A stretch of DNA of 64,000 bases from Mesoflavibacter zeaxanthinifaciens DSM 18436. Lineage in GTDB: Bacteria; Bacteroidota; Bacteroidia; Flavobacteriales; Flavobacteriaceae. A program made the position numbers and the translations under genes. Below are positions 51,233 to 60,465 of the stretch, one piece after another. The notes beneath the pieces are model-generated. The model was given only the letters and a program-made list of their open reading frames with translations. It was not told the DNA's origin and ran no database searches. Each line of letters opens with the position of its first letter. Position 1 is the stretch's first letter. The stretch covers positions 274,189 through 338,188 of the forward strand of contig NZ_AULQ01000005.1 in assembly GCF_000422365.1 (NCBI RefSeq), written 5' to 3'.

Positions 51233-52300
51233 ATGAAGACTTTACTAAAATCTATTCTATCGCTTTTATTTCTATTAAACCTAAGCTGCAATTCTACAGA
51301 AAAATCAAAAAATGTAGAATCAGACATAGTTAGCAAAACTACCAATACTCAAGTAAATGAGTTCGCTATAGTTATTCATGGTGGTGCAGGCACTATTTTA
51401 AAAAAGAATATGACTAAACAAAATGAAGCAGCCTACAAAGCAAAATTAGAAGAAGCCGTAATGGTTGGTTACAACATTTTAAAAGAAGGAGGCAGCAGTC
51501 TTGATGCTGTACAAAAAACAATAAATATACTAGAGGATTCTCCTTTATTTAACGCAGGTAAAGGTGCTGTTTTTACAAATGAAGAAACTATTGAGCTTGA
51601 TGCTTCAATTATGGATGGAAAAACCTTAAATGCTGGTGCATGTGCTGCTATTACAAACGTTAAAAATCCTATTAATTTAGCTAGACAAATCATGGATGTT
51701 TCTCCACATGTAATGATGACAGGTCAAGGTGCAGAAAAGTATGCAAAAGAACAACAACTTGAAATTGTAGACCCTAATTACTTTAAAACAGAAAAACGAC
51801 TTAAAAGTTTAAAAAGAATTAAAGAGAAAGAAACTAATAAAGAAAAGCAAATAGCTTTTTATGACGCTGAAATAAAAAATTCAAAATTTGGAACCGTTGG
51901 CTGTGTAGCTCTTGATAAAAACGGAAATTTAGCTGCTGGCACATCTACTGGAGGAATGACTAATAAAAGATTTGGTCGGGTTGGTGATGTACCAATAATT
52001 GGAGCTGGTACTTATGCAAACAATACTACTTGCGCTGTTTCTGGAACTGGTTGGGGAGAATTTTTTATTCGCGCTACGGTTGCTCATGATATTTCTGCTT
52101 TAATGGAATACAAAGGATTATCACTAAAAGAAGCTGCAAAAGAAGTGATCCAAAACAAAGTACCTAAACTTGGAGGAAATGGCGGTATTATAGCTATAGA
52201 TAAACTTGGAAATATTGTTATGGATTTTAATACTGCTGGCATGTATCGTGCGTCTATAAATGATAAAGGCGAATTATATATTGGTATTTACAATCAATAA
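51233..52300 (+). CDS. Isoaspartyl peptidase / L-asparaginase lipoprotein (Ntn hydrolase)
   Basis: 355 residues. Lipobox LNLSC with Cys19 gives a lipoprotein, so the enzyme acts in the periplasm or at the surface. VIHGGAGTI (about 47-55) and the autocleavage site FG-T221 (new N-terminal nucleophile), then GTSTGGMTNKRFGRVGD, mark the plant-type asparaginase/IaaA family. Removes isoaspartyl residues or deaminates asparagine. Precedes the alpha-2-macroglobulin gene by 106 bases. Confidence 0.9.
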   Translation: MKTLLKSILSLLFLLNLSCNSTEKSKNVESDIVSKTTNTQVNEFAIVIHGGAGTILKKNMTKQNEAAYKAKLEEAVMVGYNILKEGGSSLDAVQKTINILEDSPLFNAGKGAVFTNEETIELDASIMDGKTLNAGACAAITNVKNPINLARQIMDVSPHVMMTGQGAEKYAKEQQLEIVDPNYFKTEKRLKSLKRIKEKETNKEKQIAFYDAEIKNSKFGTVGCVALDKNGNLAAGTSTGGMTNKRFGRVGDVPIIGAGTYANNTTCAVSGTGWGEFFIRATVAHDISALMEYKGLSLKEAAKEVIQNKVPKLGGNGGIIAIDKLGNIVMDFNTAGMYRASINDKGELYIGIYNQ

Positions 52301-52406
52301 TTTATCTTTTTTTTAACATCTCATACAAACTAAATCATAAAATGTTAACGTAATTTATTTAACACTATTTCTCTTGATAAACATTCATCTACAAACCTAT
52401 TAATCA

Positions 52407-55400
52407 ATGCAGTTAAAATCTTTCTACACCATTCTATTAGTTTTTTTCATAACATTTTCATGTAAAGAAAAAACACCTAAAACAGACAATCTTTTTAAAT
52501 ATAGAGATTATATTAGTTACACAACTGCTGGTCGAGTATCTGTTGCAGATCATATTAACGTTAGTCTTGCAAAAACTGTAGCCGGTTGGGAAGCTGACAA
52601 AGAGTTAGACAAAAGTCTTTTTAAAATCAAACCTTTTGTAGAAGGACAACTTAAAGTTGTAAATGACCACGCGTTTACTTTTATTCCTGACGAAAACTTA
52701 TCGCCAGACACAGAATATACCGTTTCTGTAAAACTAAAAGATCTTTATAACGATTTACCAGATGGTTTTGATACTTACGATTTTAGCTTTAAAACTATTA
52801 CACCAAATTTTATTATTGAAACTAACAACCTACAATCTTACACTAAAGAATTACAGTATTTAAATGGCGCGTTAAAATTAGCAGATATCACTACTATTGA
52901 TAAAGCAAAGCTACTGGTTGAAGCCAGTCAAGATGGAAAAAAATTAAACATTGTTTGGGATGAAAAACTGCTTCCTTCAAAATATTTTGAATTTAAAATT
53001 GATAGTATTACTAGAAAAATTGATGATGCAGATATTTTAGTAAAATGGAACGGAAAACCAATAAATGCAGACAATTCTGGAGAGAACAAAGTAACCATTC
53101 CTGGTATTAACAACTTTAAAATTGTTGGTGTAGAAGTGTTTCAATTACCAGAGCAATTTTTATCTATTAATTTTTCAGACCCAATAAAAAAACAACAAAA
53201 TTTTGATGGCTTAGTAACTATTCAAAATGCTAAAAACCCAAAATTTATTGTAGATGGTAATGTGCTTAAAGTGTATCCACAATCCAAAATGTCAGGTAAT
53301 TTAAAAATTGATGTATTTCAAGGTATAAAAAACACATATGGGTACAAATTAAAAACACCTTACAGTCAAACTATTGCTTTTGAAGATATAAAACCACAAG
53401 TAAAACTGGTAAATAGCGGTGTGTTTTTACCAAATTCTAAAGAATTAAAATTCAATTTTAAAGCAGTAAATTTAAAAGCTGTAGATCTTAGAGTTATTAA
53501 AATTTTTGAAGATAACGTACTTCAATTTCTTCAAGATAATGAACTATATAGCAACAATAGTAGAGCTATTAGACGCGTAGGAAGACGCATTGCAAAACAT
53601 ACCATTAACCTAATTGAAAACCCTTTAGATAACGACGGAAAATGGAAAACCTACAGCGTAGATCTTTCAAAATACATAAAAGCAGATCCTGGCGCTATTT
53701 ATAGAGTTGAAATTGACTTTAAAAAAGCCTATTCACTTTACGACTGTAATACCACAGCTTCTAGTAGTAATGATGACGAAGATGAGTATTACTATGAAGA
53801 CGATTACTATTACGACGATTATTACAACGACAATTATAACCAAACCAACACCGAAGACGAAGACCTTAAAGAAGAAGAGTATTGGGATAATCTAACCTAT
53901 AGCTACCGTAACGATAATTACAATTGGAGAGAACGCAACAATCCTTGCCACGAATCGTACTACAACTCTAACCGTGTTATTGCTCAAAATTTAATTAGCT
54001 CTAACCTTGGTACTATTGTTAAAAAAGGAGCTAATAACAACTATTTATTTGCAGTAAGTAATATCTTAAATACTAATCCAGAAGCAGGAGCAACTATAGC
54101 ATTATATAATTTTCAGCAACAAAAAATAGTTAGTTCAACCACTAACAGTAATGGTTTTGCAACTATAAGCGCTAATAAGCACGCTGCTTTTGCAACTGTA
54201 ACAAAAGGCTACAACACTACTTATGTAAAACTTAACGATGGTAACTCTTTATCCTTAAGTAAATTTGATGTTTCGGGAACAACGCTACAACGTGGTTTAA
54301 AAGGTTACATCTATGGAGAACGTGGTGTTTGGCGACCTGGAGATACGATTCATTTATCATTTATGCTTAATGATGCGGCAAATAAACTACCTAAAGGTCA
54401 TCCAGTAAAACTTGAAATTACAGATCCTAACGGAAAATTAGCCTTTAAAGAAGTAAAAAGCAACGGATTAAACAATGTTTACACCTTTACCGTTCCAACA
54501 GCTACCGAAGACAAAACTGGTAATTGGAATGCAAAAATAACCGTTGGTGGTGCTAATTTTTATAAAGGGTTAAAAGTTGAAACCGTTAAACCTAACCGTC
54601 TAAAAATTAAGATAGATTTTAATGACGAAATCCTAAAAAGCAATTCTAATTTAAAAGGAAAATTAGCCGTTAATTGGCTACATGGCGCACCAGCAAAAAA
54701 TTTAAAAGCAGAAGTAAAAGCAAAGTTTTCTAATTCCTATTCAGGATTTAAAAACTATCCAGATTACAAATTTAGAGATCCAGCAAAGTCTTTCAATACT
54801 GAAGAAATCACCATTTTTGAAGGCAATTTAGATGCCGATGGTTTAGCCAACATTACCAAAAACTTATCTATTGGTAAAGGCGCACCAGGTATGTTAAACG
54901 CACAATTTTTAGTCAGAGCTTTTGAAAATGGTGGCGATTTCTCTATGGATGCATTCACAATGCCTTACGCTCCTTACAACTCGTTTGTTGGTTTAAAATC
55001 ACCAGAACCAAAACGTTACGGTTCTTATGAAACGGATGCTAATAACAACTTCGATTTAGTTGTTGTAGATGATCAAGGTAATGCTATACAACGTAATGGT
55101 TTAGAAGTAAAAGTTTATAAAATTGAATGGCGTTGGTGGTGGAATTCTTCAGAAGACAATCTATCAAAATACACCTCAAGTTCGTTTTACAAACCATTTT
55201 TAGAAAGCAAATTAAACACCAATTCTAAAGGTAAAACGTCTTTTAATATCAATGTTCCTGATGAAGAAGGTGGTCGTTATTACATCACAATTAAAGATCC
55301 TGTTTCTGGACATTCCACAGGTCAAACTGCATATTTCTATAAAAATTGGTGGAAACGTCAACCATCAAACGACAAAGAAGCTGCAAGTATGCTTGTGTTT

Positions 55401-57980
55401 TTAGCAGATAAAGACAATTACAATGTTGGCGAAACTGCAAAAATCACTTTCCCGTCTGGCACTTCTGGTCGTGCGTTAATTAGTATAGAAAATGGCTCTG
55501 AAGTTATAGAACATAGATGGGTTAAAACCGAAACTGGAGAAACAACAGTAGATATTCCTATTACCAAACAAATGACGCCAAACGTATTTGTAAACATATC
55601 ATTACTGCAACCACATGCCTCTACTGCTAACGATTTACCGTTGCGTTTATACGGTGTAATTCCATTAATGGTAGAAGATCCAAATACCATTTTACATCCA
55701 GAAATTAAAATGGCAAGTGTCTTAAAACCAAAAGAAGATTACACGGTATTTATTTCAGAAAAAAATAACAAACCAATGACGTACACGCTTGCTGTCGTAG
55801 AAGAAGGTTTGCTTGATTTAACCCGATTCAAAACTCCAAATGCTTGGGATGCATTTTACGCACGCGAGGCTTTAGGGGTAAAAACTTGGGATATATTTGA
55901 TGATGTTATTGGCGCTTACAGCGGTAGTATTGATCAAGTGTTTGCTATTGGTGGAGATGGCAATGCAGCAGCAGGAAAAAACAAAAAGGCTAACCGCTTT
56001 AAACCTGTGGTTACCTTTTTAGGTCCATTTAAATTAGAGGCTGGAGATCGCAAATCACACACCATAAAAATGCCAAATTATATTGGTGCAGTAAGAACTA
56101 TGGTTGTGGCTAGTCATGTAGAAAATGAAGCTTACGGTAATGCCGAAAAATCGGTACAAGTTAAACAACCTTTAATGGTGTTAGCATCACTACCACGTAA
56201 ATTAAGTCCTGGCGAAAAAGTGACACTTCCGGTAACTGTTTTTGCTATGGAACCTAAGGTGAAAAACGTATCACTTAAATTAAAATTAAGCAACGGAATT
56301 TCAGTAGTTGGCGAGTCTTCAAAATCTTTAAGTTTTGCAAAACCAGATGAAAAAATGGAATATTTTGAACTGGACGTTAGCAAAGCAAAAGGTATCAACA
56401 CAATTGAAGTTGTAGCATCTGGAAACGGCGAAACTTCAACTTACAAAGTTGAAATTGATGTTGAAAATGTTAATCCAATATCTACTAAAAGTTACAACGA
56501 ATCTTTAACCGCAAACGAGAGTAAAACTATAGATTTTTCAACCTTTGGTGTTACAGGTACAAATAGCGCAACGGTTGAGTTTTCTACATTACCTCCAATG
56601 GATTTTACGCGTCGTTTAGAATATTTAATTAGATATCCTCATGGTTGCGTAGAGCAAACAACATCTAGCGTGTTCCCTCAATTATTTTTGACAGATATTT
56701 TTGATCTACCTCAAGATCAACAATTAAAAATTCAGGATAATATTAAAAACGGAATTAAACGTCTTGGTCATTTCCAAAGACCAAATGGCGGTATGAGTTA
56801 TTGGATTGGAGAAAATAACGCTAACGATTGGGGAACAAGTTACGCCGGTCATTTTATGATTGAAGCCGAAAAGAAAGGTTTTGTATTACCATTAACGTTT
56901 AAAAGCAATTGGATAAAATATCAAAAAGAAGCAGCGCAAAACTGGAGACCTAGTTACAGCAACTACAACTCAGATTTAGCACAAGCTTACAGATTGTACA
57001 CATTAGCATTGGCTGATAGTCCTGATTTAGCAGCAATGAACCGCTTACGCGAATTTTCAGAATTATCTAACGAAGCCAAATGGCGTCTTGCAGCAGCTTA
57101 TGCTTTAGCAGGTCAAACCGAAGCTAGTAACGCAGTTGCTAAAACTGCAAATATCGAGTTTCAACCTGTAAAACGTAACTATTACACCTACGGTTCTGTT
57201 GACCGAAATCGTGCTATGGCGCTAGAAACAATGGTTATAACCAAAGATAAACGCCTTAAAGATTTAGCCGAAACTATTGCTAAAGAATTGTCTAGTCAAC
57301 GTTGGATGAGTACACAAACTACAGCATACAGTTTACTTGCAATGGGTAAAATGGTTATTGCTAATGGCGGAAAAGGCATAAAAATTAACTACAGTATTAA
57401 TGGTAAATCTGAAACCGTAAATAGTAGTAATGCTTTAGCACAACGCGATTTAAAAATCAAAGATGGTGCTAATCAAATTAGCATTAAAAACAACTATGAT
57501 AATTTAGTGTATGTGCGCGTATTAACTTCAGGTAAATTACCTTTAGGCAAAGAGTTAACCGAACAAAGAGGCTTAACTGCAAACGTTGTCTTTAAAAATC
57601 TAAAAGGTGATAAAATAGATATCTCAAAACTTAAACAAGGTGAAGATTTTGTTGCAACAGTACAAATTACTAATGCTAAAAACTATAGCGTTAATGATGT
57701 AGCATTAACCCAAATTTTCCCTTCAGGTTGGGAAATTGTAAACACACGTTTTACAGATTTTGGAGATAATACAACAAGTCAAGCCCGATTTACAGATATT
57801 AGAGACGATCGTGTTAATTTCTATTTTGATTTAAAACAAAAGGAAACTAAAACCTTTAACGTTATGCTTAATGCGTCTTACTTAGGGTCTTATTATTTAC
57901 CAGGAATTCAAGCAGAAGCCATGTATGATAACGAGTTTTTTGTTAGAAATAAAGGACAATGGATTGAGGTTGAGAAATAA
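52407..57980 (+). CDS. Alpha-2-macroglobulin family lipoprotein
   Basis: 1857 residues. Lipobox TFSC (Cys near 19). Several MG immunoglobulin-like domains, the A2M signature YGERGVWRPGDTIHLSF (about 636-652), and a thioester motif GCVEQ with C1414 and Q1417, followed by the helical thioester domain. Bacterial A2Ms trap proteases that attack the envelope and work with PBP1C, here two genes downstream. Residues about 455-510 are a Tyr/Asp/Glu-rich insertion (YYEDDYYYDDYYNDNYN) that is not part of the usual fold. Thioester intact. Confidence 0.93.
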   Translation: MQLKSFYTILLVFFITFSCKEKTPKTDNLFKYRDYISYTTAGRVSVADHINVSLAKTVAGWEADKELDKSLFKIKPFVEGQLKVVNDHAFTFIPDENLSPDTEYTVSVKLKDLYNDLPDGFDTYDFSFKTITPNFIIETNNLQSYTKELQYLNGALKLADITTIDKAKLLVEASQDGKKLNIVWDEKLLPSKYFEFKIDSITRKIDDADILVKWNGKPINADNSGENKVTIPGINNFKIVGVEVFQLPEQFLSINFSDPIKKQQNFDGLVTIQNAKNPKFIVDGNVLKVYPQSKMSGNLKIDVFQGIKNTYGYKLKTPYSQTIAFEDIKPQVKLVNSGVFLPNSKELKFNFKAVNLKAVDLRVIKIFEDNVLQFLQDNELYSNNSRAIRRVGRRIAKHTINLIENPLDNDGKWKTYSVDLSKYIKADPGAIYRVEIDFKKAYSLYDCNTTASSSNDDEDEYYYEDDYYYDDYYNDNYNQTNTEDEDLKEEEYWDNLTYSYRNDNYNWRERNNPCHESYYNSNRVIAQNLISSNLGTIVKKGANNNYLFAVSNILNTNPEAGATIALYNFQQQKIVSSTTNSNGFATISANKHAAFATVTKGYNTTYVKLNDGNSLSLSKFDVSGTTLQRGLKGYIYGERGVWRPGDTIHLSFMLNDAANKLPKGHPVKLEITDPNGKLAFKEVKSNGLNNVYTFTVPTATEDKTGNWNAKITVGGANFYKGLKVETVKPNRLKIKIDFNDEILKSNSNLKGKLAVNWLHGAPAKNLKAEVKAKFSNSYSGFKNYPDYKFRDPAKSFNTEEITIFEGNLDADGLANITKNLSIGKGAPGMLNAQFLVRAFENGGDFSMDAFTMPYAPYNSFVGLKSPEPKRYGSYETDANNNFDLVVVDDQGNAIQRNGLEVKVYKIEWRWWWNSSEDNLSKYTSSSFYKPFLESKLNTNSKGKTSFNINVPDEEGGRYYITIKDPVSGHSTGQTAYFYKNWWKRQPSNDKEAASMLVFLADKDNYNVGETAKITFPSGTSGRALISIENGSEVIEHRWVKTETGETTVDIPITKQMTPNVFVNISLLQPHASTANDLPLRLYGVIPLMVEDPNTILHPEIKMASVLKPKEDYTVFISEKNNKPMTYTLAVVEEGLLDLTRFKTPNAWDAFYAREALGVKTWDIFDDVIGAYSGSIDQVFAIGGDGNAAAGKNKKANRFKPVVTFLGPFKLEAGDRKSHTIKMPNYIGAVRTMVVASHVENEAYGNAEKSVQVKQPLMVLASLPRKLSPGEKVTLPVTVFAMEPKVKNVSLKLKLSNGISVVGESSKSLSFAKPDEKMEYFELDVSKAKGINTIEVVASGNGETSTYKVEIDVENVNPISTKSYNESLTANESKTIDFSTFGVTGTNSATVEFSTLPPMDFTRRLEYLIRYPHGCVEQTTSSVFPQLFLTDIFDLPQDQQLKIQDNIKNGIKRLGHFQRPNGGMSYWIGENNANDWGTSYAGHFMIEAEKKGFVLPLTFKSNWIKYQKEAAQNWRPSYSNYNSDLAQAYRLYTLALADSPDLAAMNRLREFSELSNEAKWRLAAAYALAGQTEASNAVAKTANIEFQPVKRNYYTYGSVDRNRAMALETMVITKDKRLKDLAETIAKELSSQRWMSTQTTAYSLLAMGKMVIANGGKGIKINYSINGKSETVNSSNALAQRDLKIKDGANQISIKNNYDNLVYVRVLTSGKLPLGKELTEQRGLTANVVFKNLKGDKIDISKLKQGEDFVATVQITNAKNYSVNDVALTQIFPSGWEIVNTRFTDFGDNTTSQARFTDIRDDRVNFYFDLKQKETKTFNVMLNASYLGSYYLPGIQAEAMYDNEFFVRNKGQWIEVEK

Positions 57981-57983
57981 CAA

Positions 57984-58009
57984 ATTCCCGCGTAAGCGGG
58001 AATCTTTTT
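57984..58009 (+). terminator. Intrinsic terminator after the alpha-2-macroglobulin gene
   Basis: ATTCCCGC-GTAA-GCGGGAAT, an 8-base-pair perfect stem with tetraloop, followed by CTTTTTA. Confidence 0.9.
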
Positions 58010-58022
58010 ATATTATTGAAAT

Positions 58023-58499
58023 ATGAAAAAACAATTCACAGAAAAACAAAAATTTACACAATGGTGGCTTTGGCTAATCTTACTTAGTATTGGTGTTTTA
58101 CCTGTTGTTGGTATATACAAGCAGCTTTATTTAGGAGAACCTATGGGAGATAAACCTATGTCTGATGAAGGACTTATTGTATTTTCTGTATTTGTTTTTA
58201 CTTTAATTACTTTTTTCTGGATGATACAATTGCGAACCGAAATTACGCAACAAGACATTAAAATACACTTCTTCCCGTTAACCAAAAGAGCTGTGAAATG
58301 GTCTGAAGTTGAAAAAGCACAAATTGTAAATTATGGTTTTGTTGGCGGTTGGGGAATTAGATTCTGGACCAATTACGGAACCGTTTACAACATTAAAGGA
58401 AAAATGGGTTTAGCTTTAGAGCTTAAAAACGGAAAAAAGTTTTTAATCGGTTCTCAAAAAATTGACGAACTAAAAGCCTTTTTAGATAGTTTGGACTAA
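58023..58499 (+). CDS. Two-transmembrane protein with a C-terminal PH-like domain
   Basis: 158 residues. Membrane segments at about 14-31 and 48-67, then a domain of about 90 residues (EITQQDIKIHFFPLTKRAVKWSEVEKAQIVNYGFVGGWGIRFW, GLALELKNGKKFLIGSQKIDELKAFLDSL) with the strand-rich, terminal-helix pattern of bacterial PH-like domains. Function unknown. Located between A2M and PBP1C but behind a terminator; ends 6 bases from the convergent T9SS gene. Confidence 0.6.
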   Translation: MKKQFTEKQKFTQWWLWLILLSIGVLPVVGIYKQLYLGEPMGDKPMSDEGLIVFSVFVFTLITFFWMIQLRTEITQQDIKIHFFPLTKRAVKWSEVEKAQIVNYGFVGGWGIRFWTNYGTVYNIKGKMGLALELKNGKKFLIGSQKIDELKAFLDSLD

Positions 58500-58505
58500 A
58501 TTATT

Positions 58506-60377
58506 TTATCGCTTCAACGTAAAATGCCCAACACGACGTTGTCCATTAATAGTAATAACGTACCAATAATCTGAAGTTGGTAATTGTTGTTTCCTAAACA
58601 TTCCATCCCAAGAGATTGGTTTGTTCTTTCTATAAAAAAGTAATTTACCGTAACGGTCAAAAATTTGCACTTCAGAAGACGCATAAAATTCTATGCCTTT
58701 TAATCGCCAAGTATCATGGTAAGTATCATTATTTGGCGTGAAAAATTTTGGTACTATAAAATGAATAAAGGTTTGAGTATCTATGCCGCAATCGCTGTTT
58801 TCTGTAACGTAAACGGTATATCTTCCTCCTTCAAGGTTTTCAAAAACTGGAGTGTTTTGATAATTAATTCCGTCGACAGAATAAGAGAAATTACCTTGGT
58901 TTTCGGTAGTAATTATTAAGTCATTATTTTCAGTAAAAACTTCAGCAATTATCGGCGCATCTAATTGTGTAACATCTATTGTTTTTGTGACTGTACAACC
59001 ATCAAGATTTGTAACATCTACAGTATAAATACCTTCGGTTGAAACTGTAATACTTTCGGTTGTTTCACCTGTATTCCAAAGGTAACTCATGTTATTAATG
59101 TTTGCACTTATTTCAACACTTTCATCTTGACAGAAAAAGACTGCTTCATCAAAAACTTGTGGCGATTGGGAAAAAGTAAGTGTTACTGCTGTTCTTGTGT
59201 TTGAAATACAATTTCCGTTTATCGAAATGGCTTCAGCATAATAAACACCTTCATTTTCTGGTGAAAAGCTGATGTTATTTTCTTCAAGTAAATTTCCTCC
59301 AGAAACAGCATCGTACCAATTTACTGTTACATCTGTTGGTACAGTAACTTCTAAAGGTTGATTCTCGTTTTCGCAAATTGTGATATCTCCGTTACTAACA
59401 GGTGCTAATGGCGTTGGTACTATCGTAATAGAAAACTCATCCGAAATAACATTACACAAAGCATTAGCTAGGTTTATAGCATCTTCGGCTACTTTGACAC
59501 GGTATAAAGATGTTGTATTAACATTGATGTTTAAATTTTGATTGGTTTCACCTACAATTTCTGTCCAATTTATACCATCTGTAGAGGTTTCCCATTGATA
59601 TGCATATGTATTAAAAATTGTGCCGTCAGGATTAGCTTGTAAGTTTAAATTATAAGGCGTTTGTGTTTCGCAAATAAAAACATCACTTTCATTACTTGTA
59701 TCTTCTATGGTTACATTATCTCCACATGATTTAAAAACTATATCATCAATTGCAAGGTCGTTACCACAACCGCCTGCGCCATTATTTCTCATTTTTAAAA
59801 TCACTTCGGTTTGCGCTGGTAATGTTTGAAAAACTAATCCATACTGCTCCCAATTTGGTGTGGCTTGTGCGTCAATTTCTCCTGTATCACCACTTGCAAG
59901 AAGTGTAGTATCAGTATCATCCCAAATTTCAAACCTTACATTTATTGGAATATTATTTCCTCCACAACCCGTACTTCTTGAAAGGTTTATTAAAAATGCC
60001 GAAAACTCATAAGATGTATTCTCACAAAGTCCTGTAATTGTTGTTCTATAAAATTCGCCAGCAGTAAAATCTGCATTTACAATTAAGCATTTTCCATTAG
60101 TATCACCTTCTGTATGATCTGGTACATCGTGCCAATCAAAAAACGCAGTTGAACTTGAAACTGTATAAAACCCATCATTTGGTGTTGCAGAAGAAAAGGT
60201 ATAAGTTGTTGTACCTGCTGGCAAAGGTGTTTGTGTTGTACCTGTCCCAAAGGTTTCTGTGAAGATTGGATCTCCAGAATTTCCGTTACAAAAACCTAAC
60301 TGAGCGTATCCATCTTCAAAAGAAAATAGAACAATAAAAATTATAATTATTTTAAGAAGTAACTTATCGTTTTTCAC
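58506..60377 (-). CDS. T9SS type B secreted protein (gliding-type C-terminal domain)
   Basis: 623 residues: signal peptide (1-26), a carbohydrate-binding/MAM-like beta domain (about 30-215), Ig-like repeats (about 215-530: ICENENQPLEV, YLWNTGETTESITVSTEGIYTV), and a C-terminal secretion domain (about 540-623: FFTPNNDTYHDTWRLKGIEFY, VQIFDRYGKLLFYR, WYVITINGQRRVGHFTLKR). The last part is the type B sorting signal, so it is exported by the type IX system encoded elsewhere and probably attached to the cell surface. Likely adhesin or glycan-binding protein. Confidence 0.88.
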   Translation of the reverse strand: MKNDKLLLKIIIIFIVLFSFEDGYAQLGFCNGNSGDPIFTETFGTGTTQTPLPAGTTTYTFSSATPNDGFYTVSSSTAFFDWHDVPDHTEGDTNGKCLIVNADFTAGEFYRTTITGLCENTSYEFSAFLINLSRSTGCGGNNIPINVRFEIWDDTDTTLLASGDTGEIDAQATPNWEQYGLVFQTLPAQTEVILKMRNNGAGGCGNDLAIDDIVFKSCGDNVTIEDTSNESDVFICETQTPYNLNLQANPDGTIFNTYAYQWETSTDGINWTEIVGETNQNLNINVNTTSLYRVKVAEDAINLANALCNVISDEFSITIVPTPLAPVSNGDITICENENQPLEVTVPTDVTVNWYDAVSGGNLLEENNISFSPENEGVYYAEAISINGNCISNTRTAVTLTFSQSPQVFDEAVFFCQDESVEISANINNMSYLWNTGETTESITVSTEGIYTVDVTNLDGCTVTKTIDVTQLDAPIIAEVFTENNDLIITTENQGNFSYSVDGINYQNTPVFENLEGGRYTVYVTENSDCGIDTQTFIHFIVPKFFTPNNDTYHDTWRLKGIEFYASSEVQIFDRYGKLLFYRKNKPISWDGMFRKQQLPTSDYWYVITINGQRRVGHFTLKR

Positions 60378-60465
60378 GTTTTAAAGATAAATATTAATTA
60401 GTCATTTTTAATGTTAAATGCTTAAATTCACTTTTTAAAACTTTGTTATAAACTATAACTTTTTA

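Noticed and set aside
53707..53895. Thr/Ile-rich frame over the acidic insertion of the A2M gene, suggesting a possible frameshift.
   Set aside because: The A2M frame continues without interruption and resumes normal domains afterwards.
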